From: Deltaproteobacteria bacterium
Lineage (GTDB): Bacteria; Desulfobacterota; Desulfuromonadia; Desulfuromonadales; BM103
Reading direction: 5' to 3'
Assembly (NCBI GenBank): GCA_024279915.1
Contig: JAJRRB010000064.1
Location: forward strand, 1-64,000
DNA length: 64,000 nucleotides
The position numbers and the translations under genes were made by a program. Each line of letters opens with the position of its first letter. The first letter of the stretch is position 1. This document shows positions 28,729-38,740 of the stretch, piece by piece. The notes beneath the pieces were generated by a model that saw only the letters and a program-made list of their open reading frames with translations, was not told the origin of the DNA and did no database searches.

Positions 28729-28970
28729 GAAGAAGAGAGCTGGCATCTTGATACGATTCAACAACTGGAATGCAGGTTTTATTTGACGAGGTTACTTGAC
28801 GTAGAATGTCACATAAAGGTTAGAACCAACCATCCTTTTTTCTTTGAAATACACTGGACGTTTTGTTTTGTTTCATGAAATCAGGAGGTTAATCTCATGT
28901 AGTTGCTTTTGGTATGGTCATTGCTAAATAGATTGGTCAAACTGAAATATTCTACAGGAGGTCTCTTGTG
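28729..28970 (+). promoter_or_regulatory. Intergenic leader with a start-stop codon pair
   Basis: This 242-bp stretch should hold the promoter of the next gene, but no convincing -35/-10 pair was found. It contains an extra AGGAGG (28883-28888) followed at 8 nt by ATG-TAG (28897-28902), and an overlapping five-codon frame ATG AAA TCA GGA GGT TAA from 28875. Neither encodes a real protein. They may be chance or a small leader element. Confidence 0.3.
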
Positions 28971-29459
28971 ATGAATGTCATCCTCAAAACCGCAGTTATT
29001 GCTGCCGCCATTGTCATGTTTGCTTTGCCAGCCTTGGCTGAAGGGACAGCTTCGGTCAAAGTTAGCTTTGTGGACATTGACCCGGCTGCCGCTCAGGCAA
29101 AGGTTCTCAAGACTCAAGCTCTGGCTCTTAAGCGTCTTGAATTTGAACAATTTGCCAAAACGAAAGTACGACAGTTGAATAAAAATCACATATTTTCCCG
29201 TTCTAGTATGGAGATCACCAAGCAGTCAGATGGCACATATCGTGCTCGTTATCATCAAATTGACGATGCCACAATGGCTGTCAAGGTGCGACGTTCACAG
29301 TCTGGTGCGATTCCTTATGTTGGTGTTCTTTCCTACCAGGAGAAGATTCTTGAATCCACTGCCAGCACTCTTGAGCAATTAGATAAGGGCTCGTTTGCCG
29401 TCGTGAAAATTATTCCTAACAGACATATCTTCAGCTACCAGAAAGGTTCTTGGAAATAG
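28971..29459 (+). CDS. Small secreted protein of unknown function
   Basis: A clear Sec signal peptide (LKTAVIAAAIVMFALPALA, cleavage before EGT, about residue 23) leads to a mature protein of about 140 residues with no cysteine or known motif. The mature part has an Ala/Leu/Lys-rich helix, then a beta-rich half with basic residues (VKVRRSQSGAIPYVGVLSYQEKILEST cut). I do not recognise the family. ATG 28971 has a full AGGAGGT 8 nt upstream; a GTG three bases earlier is also possible. Followed by two stem-loops. Confidence 0.7.
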   Translation: MNVILKTAVIAAAIVMFALPALAEGTASVKVSFVDIDPAAAQAKVLKTQALALKRLEFEQFAKTKVRQLNKNHIFSRSSMEITKQSDGTYRARYHQIDDATMAVKVRRSQSGAIPYVGVLSYQEKILESTASTLEQLDKGSFAVVKIIPNRHIFSYQKGSWK

Positions 29460-29493
29460 CAAAAGAACGCGTGGCTGTTAAGCCACAAGTCGT

Positions 29494-29551
29494 AAACCAT
29501 AAACGTCGAAACCCCGAAGATAATCTCCGGGGTTTCGACGTTTATGGTTTT
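29494..29551 (+). terminator. Long perfect hairpin, probable terminator
   Basis: Two perfectly complementary 23-nt arms (29494-29516 and 29528-29550) with an 11-nt loop. The stem end is A/T-rich (AAACC...GGTTT) and only a short TTTT-A follows. A smaller stem GTGGCT-GTTA-AGCCAC lies at 29471-29486. The stem is unusually long for a terminator. Confidence 0.65.
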
Positions 29552-29597
29552 ATGTCCTCTTGGGTACAACACCTCTCCAATGAGGCCTCCTTTAACC

Positions 29598-29627
29598 TTG
29601 TGAGTGCTCTCTCTGCTGTGTTAAAAT
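29598..29627 (+). promoter_or_regulatory. Possible sigma-70 promoter for secA
   Basis: TTGTGA and TAAAAT separated by 18 bp (4/6 and 5/6 matches), with the secA start about 75 nt downstream. Confidence 0.4.
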
Positions 29628-29704
29628 CCGCGATTCCGGCTGTCTGTTCAGCCAGATCATATTATTAAATATCAACGTCAATGTAGACGTCCATGGAGTT
29701 ATAC

Positions 29705-32395
29705 ATGATCGGAAATATTCTGAAAAAAATCGTTGGCAGCAAGAATGATCGTGAGCTGAAACGGTTGCAGCAGGCAGTTGAACAGATCAATGCTTTGGAG
29801 CCGGAGATTAAGGAACTGTCAGATTCTGCTCTGGTAGAAAAAACTGTTGAATTTCGTGCACGCTTGCAAAAAGGTGAAACGCTCGACGATCTGTTAGCCG
29901 AAGCATTTGCTGTCGTTCGTGAGGCTGCGATTCGGGTTCTGGGAATGCGCCATTTTGATGTTCAGATGATTGGTGGCGTGGTGCTGCATTCCGGCAAAAT
30001 CGCCGAAATGAAAACCGGTGAAGGTAAAACTCTTATGGCGACCCTGCCGGTCTATCTCAATGCTTTGGCCGGTAAAGGCGTCCATGTCATTACGGTCAAC
30101 GATTATCTGGCCACGCGTGATGCTGAATGGATGGGGCAGGTCTATAACTTCCTCGGCCTGGAGGTTGATTGCGTTGTGCACGGTTTGAGTGATGATGAGC
30201 GAAAAGCTGCCTATCGGGCCGACATCACATATGGCACGAATAACGAGTTTGGTTTTGATTATCTTCGCGACAACATGAAATTTGCTCTCGAGGACTATGT
30301 GCAACGTGATCTCTACTACGCCATTGTTGACGAGGTCGACTCGATCCTGATTGATGAAGCCAGGACTCCCTTGATTATTTCCGGGCCAAGCAATGTGACC
30401 AGCGAGCTTTATTACACTGCAGAAAAGGTAATCCCCCGTTTGAAAAAGGGCGAGATGACCGAGGACCGTGATGGCGCGATCGGTCGGTCGATGAAAACTT
30501 ACACCGGCGATTACACTGTGGATGAAAAATCAAAAACAGCGACCCTCACCGAAGAGGGTGTTCTGAATCTCGAAAAGCTGTTAGCAATCGACAACCTGTA
30601 CGAGCCCGGCAATATGGCGATACTTCACCATGTTAATCAGGCCTTAAGAGCTCACGCTATTTTCAAGCGTGATGTTGATTACGTGGTCAAGGACGGTGAG
30701 GTGATCATCGTTGATGAGTTTACCGGGCGGCTGATGCCTGGCCGACGCTGGAGTGACGGTCAGCACCAGGCAATCGAGGCGAAGGAAGGTTTAAAAATCG
30801 AGAAGGAGAACCAGACCCTTGCGACGATAACTTTCCAGAATTATTTTCGTATGTACGAGAAACTATCAGGAATGACCGGTACGGCTGATACTGAAGCCGC
30901 CGAATTTAACGAAATATATAAGCTTGATGTTGTCGTGATGCCGACCAACAAACCGATGATTCGTATTGATCAGGCTGATGTGATTTATAAAACCGGCAAG
31001 GAAAAATTTCGGGCGGTCATTGAAGATATCATTGCCAGTCATGAGACAGGTCAACCGGTTCTGGTTGGTACCATCACCATTGAGGATTCAGAAGAACTCT
31101 CCGAGATGCTGAAAAAACGAGGTATTAAGCATAATGTACTGAATGCCAAACAGCATGAGCGGGAAGCCGAAATTGTTGCCCAGGCTGGCCGCAAGGGTGC
31201 CCTCACTATTGCAACCAATATGGCTGGTCGCGGTACGGATATTGTGCTCGGAGGAAACCCCGAGATGATGGCCAAGCGCGAGGTAGCTAATGCCGATGAC
31301 CCGGAGCAAGCGTATACTCTGGCCCTGAAGAAGTATGCAGAGCTTTGTGCTGCAGAAAAACAGGAAGTCCTCGATGCTGGTGGACTGTATATCCTGGGTA
31401 CAGAACGTCACGAGTCACGACGCATCGATAACCAGTTGCGTGGTCGTTCCGGGCGTCAGGGTGATCCGGGCGAGAGTCGTTTCTTTATGAGCCTTGAGGA
31501 TGATTTGTTGCGCATCTTTGGTTCTCACCGGGTCTCTTTTGTGATGGAAAAACTTAAAGTCCCTGAGAACGAGGCGATTGAGCATGGCATGATTTCCAAG
31601 GCCATCGAAGGTGCCCAGAAAAAGGTCGAAGCACACGACTTTGAGATCCGTAAACACCTGATCGACTACGACGATGTCATGAACCGTCAGCGTGAGGTCA
31701 TTTATCGCCAACGTAAAGAAGTGCTATCTGGTGAGAATATTAAGGAAACCATTGAGACTATTCTCGATGAGATGGTTGAGGATATGGTGGCGACTTTCTG
31801 TCCTGATAAGGCCGCTCCAGCCGAATGGAACTGGGAGAGCCTGACTGCTGATTTTGTCAGCCAGTTTAACTTTGTGGCTGAGATGCCGGATCCTGATAGA
31901 GGCCTTAAACCCGTTGATCTTGAAGACGATCTCAAAGAACAGGTTGCAAAACGTCTGGCAGAGCGGACAGAAACGTTCACACCGCCAGTTATGGAACACC
32001 TGATGAAGGTCCTGCTGCTGCAGACCATAGACAGCAAGTGGAAAGACCATCTGTTGTCGATCGACCATCTCAAAGAGGGGATCGGCATGCGTGCTTATGC
32101 ACAGAAAAACCCCAAAGAAGAGTACAAGCGTGAAGCTTACGCACTCTTTATGGAGATGATGGGACGTATTCGTCAGGAGGTTGCGCAGAAGCTGTTCCGC
32201 GTCCAGTTGGCTCGTGAGGAAGAAGTTGCTGAAATGGAAGCTGCTCAGCGTCGTGAACGACTGGCCCTCGCTCGTCAGTCTGGGCCGCAGGCAGTAGCTC
32301 AGGGACCGATCAAACGTGAGACTGCCAAGGTTGGCCGTAACGATGATTGCCCATGTGGCAGTGGCAAAAAATACAAGAAATGCTGTGGACAATAG
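29705..32395 (+). CDS. secA: Preprotein translocase ATPase SecA
   Basis: Motor of the Sec pathway, cycling between cytosol and SecYEG. The first nucleotide-binding fold has [14 protein letters not shown] (Walker A) and the DEVD box ([20 protein letters not shown] region). A preprotein cross-linking domain follows, then the second fold ([25 protein letters not shown]), the helical scaffold, and a C-terminal zinc tail [13 protein letters not shown] that binds SecB or ribosomes. Length about 896 is usual. ATG 29705 is chosen over 29693 because GGAG is 6 nt upstream. Confidence 0.98.
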   Translation: MIGNILKKIVGSKNDRELKRLQQAVEQINALEPEIKELSDSALVEKTVEFRARLQKGETLDDLLAEAFAVVREAAIRVLGMRHFDVQMIGGVVLHSGKIAEMKTGEGKTLMATLPVYLNALAGKGVHVITVNDYLATRDAEWMGQVYNFLGLEVDCVVHGLSDDERKAAYRADITYGTNNEFGFDYLRDNMKFALEDYVQRDLYYAIVDEVDSILIDEARTPLIISGPSNVTSELYYTAEKVIPRLKKGEMTEDRDGAIGRSMKTYTGDYTVDEKSKTATLTEEGVLNLEKLLAIDNLYEPGNMAILHHVNQALRAHAIFKRDVDYVVKDGEVIIVDEFTGRLMPGRRWSDGQHQAIEAKEGLKIEKENQTLATITFQNYFRMYEKLSGMTGTADTEAAEFNEIYKLDVVVMPTNKPMIRIDQADVIYKTGKEKFRAVIEDIIASHETGQPVLVGTITIEDSEELSEMLKKRGIKHNVLNAKQHEREAEIVAQAGRKGALTIATNMAGRGTDIVLGGNPEMMAKREVANADDPEQAYTLALKKYAELCAAEKQEVLDAGGLYILGTERHESRRIDNQLRGRSGRQGDPGESRFFMSLEDDLLRIFGSHRVSFVMEKLKVPENEAIEHGMISKAIEGAQKKVEAHDFEIRKHLIDYDDVMNRQREVIYRQRKEVLSGENIKETIETILDEMVEDMVATFCPDKAAPAEWNWESLTADFVSQFNFVAEMPDPDRGLKPVDLEDDLKEQVAKRLAERTETFTPPVMEHLMKVLLLQTIDSKWKDHLLSIDHLKEGIGMRAYAQKNPKEEYKREAYALFMEMMGRIRQEVAQKLFRVQLAREEEVAEMEAAQRRERLALARQSGPQAVAQGPIKRETAKVGRNDDCPCGSGKKYKKCCGQ

Positions 32396-32475
32396 CTTGA
32401 ACCCGCCAGTTACTCCCGGGCTCAGGAATATGCCCGATTGGCAGGGATTGCATGACCATTGTCAGGAGGGATTAC

Positions 32476-34167
32476 ATGGCAGGTTCTGATGTGTCGATCT
32501 GTTTCAAGCTGCTGCTCCTGGAAGCTAAACCAGAGAGTCTTGCGACCGTTCGCAATGTTTGGTCGAATGCAGAAGTCTTTGCGCAAAACCTTGTTCAGGC
32601 ACAGGGCGTAGCCGATCAGATCTCCCGAGAAAAAGTTCAGCTGGTTCTCTGTGACCTGGTGGGAACTGATTGCCTTGGTCTTGAAGTATTACAGCAGATT
32701 CGTCGCGTCCACCCACACTTACCATTGGTTGCCGTTTTGCCATGCCAGGACTTTGCTCTGGCCCTCTCTGCTTTTCGTAATGGTGTTGATGATGTTCTCA
32801 TTTATCCTCTCGATAAAGAAGCTCTTCTCAACTCCTGGGACTATGTCTCAACTCGGACTAAGATTAATACGCAATTGGCGCATACCCAGCAAGCCGCCAA
32901 GCGTTCTCTGGATGACCTGATTCTTCTCAAGGCGGTCGGCGAGACCACGCGTAGCGCCGAAGACCTCCAGAAATTGCTCGATCGCATTGTCGATTTGATT
33001 CAATCTGCCCTTGATGTGGAGATAGTCTCCTTGATGCTCGCCGATGATGAGGGTGACCTGAGGATTCGTTCCGCATGTGGGTTACCTGTCAATGTGTTAG
33101 AGAATGTTACGATCGCACCTGGCGAAGGGGTCTCCGGTCATGTCCTGGTACATGGGGAACCGGTACTGATCGACGATTTGTCAACCGACGGGCGCTTTCC
33201 TCTCCGAAGTGGTGTTGCTCGTTATCGAACCGGTTCACTGCTTTCGGTGCCGATTCGTTATCAACAGCGTACGATGGGAGTGTTGAATGTCAACAACAAG
33301 CGCAATGGTGAAGCCTTTACCGGCGTTGATCAGGAACTGTTGCTGACGATTGCTCACCAGACTGCTCTGGCGATTGAAAATATGAAGCTGGTTGGCCGTT
33401 TGCAGGGGAAGAATCTGGAAATTGAACACGCCCATGCCGATCTGATGAAGCTTCATCAGGACCGGACTCGTTTTGTCTGCAACCTGTCTCACGAATTAAA
33501 GACACCACTGACATCTGTGCTCGGTTTCTCGGATCTTCTGCTTAACTTTTTTGATCAGATAGAGGCGCCAAAAATGCGCGAATACATTTCAGGAATCTAT
33601 ACAGAGGGCAAGCATCTTGAACATTTATTGACCGGTATGCTGCGTCTCTTCTCGATTGATTCCGGTAGCGAGGACTGGCATTGGCAAAGCCTGTCACTCA
33701 GTGAATGTTTCGCACGTGTATTGCGTGCCCATGAAGTTGAAATAGCGGAGGTGAACCTGGAGTTACAAGTTGATTTCCCCTCAAATCTCATGCAGGTCTG
33801 GGGGGATCAGGATAAACTGGAATTACTACTTGAAGCCCTGGTTGATAATGCGATCAAATTCAATTGTCAGGGCGGTCACTTGTCGATCAGTGCCGCAAAT
33901 CTGACTCTGCATGGTAAACCAGCCGTCTACCTGCAGATTACCAACCAGGGTCAATCGGTGCCAAGAGAGAGTGCATACGATATTTTCCAGGAATATTCGC
34001 AACTTGGAGAGTTGGATGCCGGAAAACCCAGCGGCGTCGGTATTGGTCTGGCAACCTGTCGGGCAATCCTGCGTCAGATGCATGGTGAAATTTTTCTCGA
34101 ACCTGTCGAAAATGAAGGGACTTCTATCGGTCTCCTTCTGCCTACCACGGAGTTGACTCATGACTGA
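32476..34167 (+). CDS. Hybrid receiver-GAF-histidine kinase
   Basis: Soluble signalling protein of about 563 residues. The N-terminus resembles a receiver domain (LLLEAKPESLATVRNVW, VQLVLCDLVGTDCLGLEVLQQIR), with CDLVG at the expected phospho-aspartate strand. A GAF domain follows (about 155-310; DLIQSALDVEIVSLMLADDEG, APGEGVSGHVL), then HisKA with His in NLSHELKTPLTSVLGFSDL and a HATPase with DNAIKFN, but a less canonical G1 (TNQGQSV) and GVGIGLATCRAILRQMHG. ATG 32476 has AGGAGGG at 5 nt; an ATG at 32452 lies before that site. Its 3' end overlaps argJ by 8 bp. The signal is unknown. Confidence 0.85.
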   Translation: MAGSDVSICFKLLLLEAKPESLATVRNVWSNAEVFAQNLVQAQGVADQISREKVQLVLCDLVGTDCLGLEVLQQIRRVHPHLPLVAVLPCQDFALALSAFRNGVDDVLIYPLDKEALLNSWDYVSTRTKINTQLAHTQQAAKRSLDDLILLKAVGETTRSAEDLQKLLDRIVDLIQSALDVEIVSLMLADDEGDLRIRSACGLPVNVLENVTIAPGEGVSGHVLVHGEPVLIDDLSTDGRFPLRSGVARYRTGSLLSVPIRYQQRTMGVLNVNNKRNGEAFTGVDQELLLTIAHQTALAIENMKLVGRLQGKNLEIEHAHADLMKLHQDRTRFVCNLSHELKTPLTSVLGFSDLLLNFFDQIEAPKMREYISGIYTEGKHLEHLLTGMLRLFSIDSGSEDWHWQSLSLSECFARVLRAHEVEIAEVNLELQVDFPSNLMQVWGDQDKLELLLEALVDNAIKFNCQGGHLSISAANLTLHGKPAVYLQITNQGQSVPRESAYDIFQEYSQLGELDAGKPSGVGIGLATCRAILRQMHGEIFLEPVENEGTSIGLLLPTTELTHD

Positions 34168-35359
34168 ATCTGTTCTTGCGATACCTAAGGGGTTTAAGGC
34201 TGCAGCTTATAGCTCGGGGATCAAGAAGTCCGGGAAACTTGATCTGGCACTGATCTGTGCTGACAAGCCGGTGGAGGGTGCCGGAGTTTTTACCACCAAC
34301 AAGGTCGTTGCAGCACCGGTCAAGATTACTGAATCCAGGGTGCGTCAAGGGCTCTGTCAGGCGATTCTGATTAATAGTGGCAATGCTAATGCGTGTACCG
34401 GTGCTGCAGGTCTTCAGGATGCGCGCCGTTGTGGTGATCTTGTTGCGGAAAGCCTCGATATTGCACCAGAGATGGTCGCTGTCTCCTCTACTGGGGTGAT
34501 CGGTGTCCCTTTGCCGATGCACTGTTTCGAAGAACATGTGCCAAATCTCTGTAGAATGTTGAGTCATGATCAGTTTGATGGCGTGGCCAGAGCCATGATG
34601 ACAACTGATGCCTTTCCGAAAATGTGTAGTCGCGCTATCCAGGTCGATGGTCAGGAAGTTCGCCTGCTGGGCCTGGCCAAGGGAGCCGGGATGATTCATC
34701 CTGATATGGCAACCATGCTGGCCTATGTCGTTACTGATGCAGTGCTGGCCGATGGCTTACTCGAGGAATCTTTGCGGCAGGCTGTGAATGGTTCTTTTAA
34801 TCGGATTACCGTCGACCGCGATACTTCAACAAATGATACGGTCTTGTTATTGGCCAGTGGTGATGCCGAAAATCTGGAGATTGCCAGGGACTCTTCTGCG
34901 TTGGAGCAGTTCAATGACGCCCTGAATGAAATCATGCTGGCACTGGCAAAAATGATTGTTCGTGATGGCGAAGGTGCGACAAAACTGGTGCGTGTGCAAA
35001 TCAACAGTGCGGCAAACGATACTGATGCCCTGATTGCTGCCCGCAGTGTCGCAACGTCACAACTGGTCAAAACCGCTTTCTTTGGCGAGGATGCCAACTG
35101 GGGGCGGATTATTGCTGCAGTCGGTTATTCTGGAGCCGATGTGGACCCTGATCAGGTGAGTATCCTGTTTGACGATGTCGCTATGGTTGCTAAAGGTCTT
35201 GGCCTCGGTCCCGAACAGGAGGCCAAGGCTAGCGAGATACTGAAGAAACCGGAGTTTACAGTGACGGTCGAGCTTGCTCTGGGCGAAGGCCAAGCCTACT
35301 ACTATACATCCGACTTAACCTACGATTATGTAAAGATCAACGCTGATTACCGTTCCTGA
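34160..35359 (+). CDS. argJ: Glutamate N-acetyltransferase / amino-acid acetyltransferase ArgJ
   Basis: Arginine biosynthesis enzyme of the cyclic pathway, transferring acetyl from N-acetylornithine to glutamate (often also using acetyl-CoA). It self-cleaves into alpha and beta chains; the cleavage site MIHPDMA-TML is present with the nucleophile Thr185. GVFTTNKVVAAPV near the N-terminus, NSGNANACTG and the C-terminal DYVKINADYRS are family hallmarks. Length 399 is usual. The start overlaps the kinase stop by 8 bp and has CGGAG upstream. deoB follows directly. Confidence 0.97.
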   Translation: MTESVLAIPKGFKAAAYSSGIKKSGKLDLALICADKPVEGAGVFTTNKVVAAPVKITESRVRQGLCQAILINSGNANACTGAAGLQDARRCGDLVAESLDIAPEMVAVSSTGVIGVPLPMHCFEEHVPNLCRMLSHDQFDGVARAMMTTDAFPKMCSRAIQVDGQEVRLLGLAKGAGMIHPDMATMLAYVVTDAVLADGLLEESLRQAVNGSFNRITVDRDTSTNDTVLLLASGDAENLEIARDSSALEQFNDALNEIMLALAKMIVRDGEGATKLVRVQINSAANDTDALIAARSVATSQLVKTAFFGEDANWGRIIAAVGYSGADVDPDQVSILFDDVAMVAKGLGLGPEQEAKASEILKKPEFTVTVELALGEGQAYYYTSDLTYDYVKINADYRS

Positions 35360-35388
35360 TAATGATCTCTGAGAAGTATAGAGCTACC

Positions 35389-36570
35389 ATGACGATGGAT
35401 GGAAGGAGGGCAGTTTGGATTGTTCTTGACGGTGTCGGGCTTGGTGCTTTGCCGGATGCGAAGGACTACGGTGATGAAGATGCCGCTACCTTGCCCCATG
35501 TGGCAAAGGCATGCGGTGGTTTGAACTTACCGAACATGCAGCGACTCGGAATGGGGAATTTGGCGGATATTGAGGGTGTGCCGCCCCTTGCGAAACCTAG
35601 TGGTGCTTATGGTCGGCTTGCCGAGCGTTCTGCAGGCAAGGATAGCATTGTTGGCCACTGGGAACTTGCCGGAGTCGTTCTTGATCAGCCCTTTGCAACT
35701 TACCCACAAGGCTTTCCTGAGAAACTGGTCGCAGAATTTGCTAAAATTGCTGGAGTCCAACCTCTCGGTAATGTACCTGCCGGCGGCATTTCTGTTCTCA
35801 AGGAGTATGGTGCCGAGCATGTCAAAACAGCTCGGCCGATACTCTATACCAGCGTTGCCTCAGTGTTCCAGATTGCTGCACATGAAGAGGTCATACCACC
35901 GGAGAGTCTATATAAGCTGTGCCAAGCCGCTAAAACCCTGACTGATGAATACAATATTGCCAGAGTAATTGCCAGGCCCTTTACCGGCAGTGAACAACAA
36001 GGTTTTCGCCGCACTCCCCGCCGCAAGGATTTCCCCACGCCGCCACCCCAAGCGACTCTCCTCGAATGTATGACTGCCAAAGACTATACGGTCTCAACGG
36101 TGGGCAAAATTTATGATCTATTTGCCGGCCGAGGAATTTCTCGCAGCACGACAACTGTCGATAATTCCGATGGTATGAGTAAGACCCTGGCAGAATTGGA
36201 TGCTCTGGATAAGGGACTATTGATGGTCAATCTGATTGATTTTGATATGGCTTACGGACATCGTAATGATGTTGTTGGCTTTGGTCGTGCTCTTGAGGAG
36301 TTTGATGCCTGGTTGCCGCGCTTATACGGGAGAATGCGGCCAGACGATCTTTTGGTGATCAGTGCCGATCATGGCTGTGATCCGACGACTCCGGGGAGTG
36401 ATCATACCCGTGAGTACGTTCCTGCTCTGGTCTGGTCAAAATCGATGCAGGTCGGGGCTGAACTGGGCGATCGGCAGTCTTTTGCCGATCTGGCTGCAAC
36501 TCTGGCTGCATATTTCACTGTTCCTGGAGTGGTTTCTGGGGCGAGTTTTATTGATGAGCTAAGGCTCTGA
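35389..36570 (+). CDS. deoB: Phosphopentomutase
   Basis: Alkaline-phosphatase-superfamily enzyme interconverting (deoxy)ribose 1-phosphate and 5-phosphate in nucleoside salvage. Metal and catalytic motifs: IVLDGVGLGALPDA, GKDSIVGHWE (Thr/Ser nucleophile region), VGKIYDLFAGRG, NLIDFDMAYGHRND and SADHGCDPTTPGSDHTRE. Start alternatives are 35362, 35389 and 35395; 35389 is preferred because the family begins about ten residues before IVLDG, but none has a strong ribosome site. It is convergent with the REC-PilZ gene (19-bp gap). Confidence 0.93.
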   Translation: MTMDGRRAVWIVLDGVGLGALPDAKDYGDEDAATLPHVAKACGGLNLPNMQRLGMGNLADIEGVPPLAKPSGAYGRLAERSAGKDSIVGHWELAGVVLDQPFATYPQGFPEKLVAEFAKIAGVQPLGNVPAGGISVLKEYGAEHVKTARPILYTSVASVFQIAAHEEVIPPESLYKLCQAAKTLTDEYNIARVIARPFTGSEQQGFRRTPRRKDFPTPPPQATLLECMTAKDYTVSTVGKIYDLFAGRGISRSTTTVDNSDGMSKTLAELDALDKGLLMVNLIDFDMAYGHRNDVVGFGRALEEFDAWLPRLYGRMRPDDLLVISADHGCDPTTPGSDHTREYVPALVWSKSMQVGAELGDRQSFADLAATLAAYFTVPGVVSGASFIDELRL

Positions 36571-36589
36571 CGGGGCCGGGATGATGAGC

Positions 36590-37327
36590 TCAGCTTTTGA
36601 GTTGTGCTTCGGTAAAATCGCCGACACCGCTGTGACTGGATGAGCCCTCTCTGAGAAAATGCTCCCTGATAAATTTCTGCAAATGTACCTTGTGATCATC
36701 AGAGATATCGTCAAAGCCGACACCAAAACCCTGAAAATAATTATTCTCAGCTTCGGGTCGAATCGTATAAAGAACGGTTGATTTAACTTCGATTTCCTTA
36801 CAATGACCAAGTAGCGGGAAGACTACGGTCACCTGATCTCCTTTTTTGATTTTTGTTGGTGCTCTAAAGAAAAGACCACGCATACTAAGGCTTAAGACGT
36901 CTGCTAGGATGAATTCATCCTTCTCAATGCTGTACATCCCAGGAAGTTTTAAGCGAAGACGAAGGTTCTGTCGAGGATGCTTTTCAACGTGGAGCTGGAT
37001 GAGGGAGAAAAGCTCAAAAAGTTCGACAGGAACTTCCAGCGTTTCAATGGGAGTAAATTTAGCAATTCCCGTACCGCCCTGCTTGAGAGCGATGACGGGT
37101 AAGTCCCCTGATTTGATTCTTTGTATTGTGTCTTTATCAAGAGACAGGTCTGGATCGGCAAAAATATCTTCGCCAATAATCAACAGGCAAGGTGCACTTT
37201 CCTGGAGAAATGCCATGGCCTGGTTAGTTTTGCGGGCAGACAAGACGCGATAGCCCCAATGCTTGAGAATCGGTTCCAAAGTCGCCAATAGATCGGAACG
37301 GTTGTCAGCTACTAAAATACTTTTCAT
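36590..37327 (-). CDS. Receiver-like / PilZ domain protein
   Basis: A protein of 245 residues. The N-terminal half resembles a receiver (MKSILVADNRSDLLATLEPIL with an acidic pocket residue, then ALKQGGTGIAKFTPIETLEVPV ending like the conserved Lys/Pro region, cut here), although the phospho-aspartate position reads IIGEDIF, so phosphorylation is doubtful. The C-terminal half is PilZ-like: RQNLRLRLKLPG (RxxxR-type) and DVLSLSMRGLFF (DxSxxG-type), expected to bind c-di-GMP. It probably converts c-di-GMP levels into a protein interaction. Single gene on the minus strand. Confidence 0.78.
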   Translation of the reverse strand: MKSILVADNRSDLLATLEPILKHWGYRVLSARKTNQAMAFLQESAPCLLIIGEDIFADPDLSLDKDTIQRIKSGDLPVIALKQGGTGIAKFTPIETLEVPVELFELFSLIQLHVEKHPRQNLRLRLKLPGMYSIEKDEFILADVLSLSMRGLFFRAPTKIKKGDQVTVVFPLLGHCKEIEVKSTVLYTIRPEAENNYFQGFGVGFDDISDDHKVHLQKFIREHFLREGSSSHSGVGDFTEAQLKS

Positions 37328-37583
37328 GATTCAGTTCAGCTTCTCTACAGGTTGTTCTCTGATGTTGCCATTTATGTTGCAGATATTACTGTTAAGCTGT
37401 GTGCAATTTAACGTATTCACCCATTTGAGCAAAGAAGAAAGTTGCATGTTGCGTAAATCTCTGACGGCAATGAGTGTAATGGTTCAGGAAGAGAGAAGAT
37501 GTTTATCTTAACTAATCAGATCATTCTCTTGTAGAATGACTAAACGACTGGATCTTTATCTGTGTAAATAAGCGGAGTTGAGA

Positions 37584-38624
37584 ATGATTATAAGAAAGGT
37601 CATTGAATCAACAGAAAGCAGTCTGCTTTGTGAATTTGCTTGTCACAGTCAGGCCTCAAAAGGGCGGCAGATTGAGGAAGACGCTTGTCCGGTTCGTACC
37701 ATTTTCCAGGTTGATCGTGATCGTGTTCTGCATAGTAAAGCTTTTCGGCGGCTGAAATACAAAACTCAGGTGTTTCTCTCTCCGGAGGGAGACCATTATC
37801 GTACTCGTCTCACTCATACTCTCGAAGTCAGTCAGGTTGCCAGAACCATGGCTCGGGCTCTACGACTCAATGAAGATCTCACCGAAGCTATCGCTTTGGG
37901 CCACGATCTTGGTCATACACCATTTGGGCACGCTGGTGAGCGTGCTCTTGCTCAATTGTTGCCAGATGGATTCCACCATGTGAATCAGAGCCTGAGAGTT
38001 GTTGATCAGCTTGAAAAAAATGGTGCAGGCCTCAACCTTTCATGGGAAGTCCGCGACGGAATTCTGCTGCATTCAAAAGGGCAGGGGCCCTTGCTTGGAA
38101 GGGCTCTCAAGGAGCTTCCTGCAACGCTTGAGGGGCAACTCGTTCGCCTCTCAGATGTGATTGCTTATGTTAATCACGACTTGGATGATGCCATACGTGG
38201 GGGAGTTGTCAGCAATGCCGATGTCCCTTCAGCCCTACGTCGTGCTCTAGGAGAAAACTCTTCACAACGCTTGAATACCATGATCACAGATTTAATCGAG
38301 ACGACTATGGCAGGCAATTATACTGCCGTGCAAATTTCTGCACCTGTTGCTGATCATTTGTCCGAGCTCCGTCACTGGCTACATGAAAATGTTTATCGCG
38401 CGGACATTGTTGAAGACGAATTTCGCAAGGCCAGTCGGGTTCTGCGTGAATTGTTTGCATATTTTGTTGAAAAACCTCAAGAAATAGTTGCGTATGGCGG
38501 CCATTGTGAAGTTGATGACCCCGATGAGATTATCATTGCTGATTTCCTTGCCGGGATGACGGATCGCTATGCCATGAACCTTTACCAAAAGCTTTTTTTC
38601 CCGCAACCGTGGAAAACCCTATAG
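37584..38624 (+). CDS. Deoxyguanosinetriphosphate triphosphohydrolase-like protein
   Basis: HD-domain dNTPase family (dGTPase-like), which removes triphosphate from dNTPs. Motifs: RTIFQVDRDRVLHSKAFRRLKYKTQVF (dGTPase N-terminal signature, cut), RLTHTLEVSQVARTMARAL, and the HD metal site in ALGHDLGHTPFGHAGE. Length about 346 matches the family's shorter bacterial form. ATG 37584 has GGAG 6 nt upstream; a TTG at 37578 also exists. The substrate nucleotide is not determined from sequence. Confidence 0.93.
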   Translation: MIIRKVIESTESSLLCEFACHSQASKGRQIEEDACPVRTIFQVDRDRVLHSKAFRRLKYKTQVFLSPEGDHYRTRLTHTLEVSQVARTMARALRLNEDLTEAIALGHDLGHTPFGHAGERALAQLLPDGFHHVNQSLRVVDQLEKNGAGLNLSWEVRDGILLHSKGQGPLLGRALKELPATLEGQLVRLSDVIAYVNHDLDDAIRGGVVSNADVPSALRRALGENSSQRLNTMITDLIETTMAGNYTAVQISAPVADHLSELRHWLHENVYRADIVEDEFRKASRVLRELFAYFVEKPQEIVAYGGHCEVDDPDEIIIADFLAGMTDRYAMNLYQKLFFPQPWKTL

Positions 38625-38740
38625 TTGAGTGTTGAGAAAAGCTGTTTCATCTGCCTGGATGCTTGACACCTGAGAAGGCAATATGATAGTTTTTTAGCGC
38701 CTTTACAGCTATTTCCAAGCTCTGTGAACCGGAGAAAAAG

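Noticed and set aside
31724-32392. Minus-strand open frames under secA (222 and 128 codons)
   Set aside because: Shadows of the conserved SecA C-terminal coding sequence.
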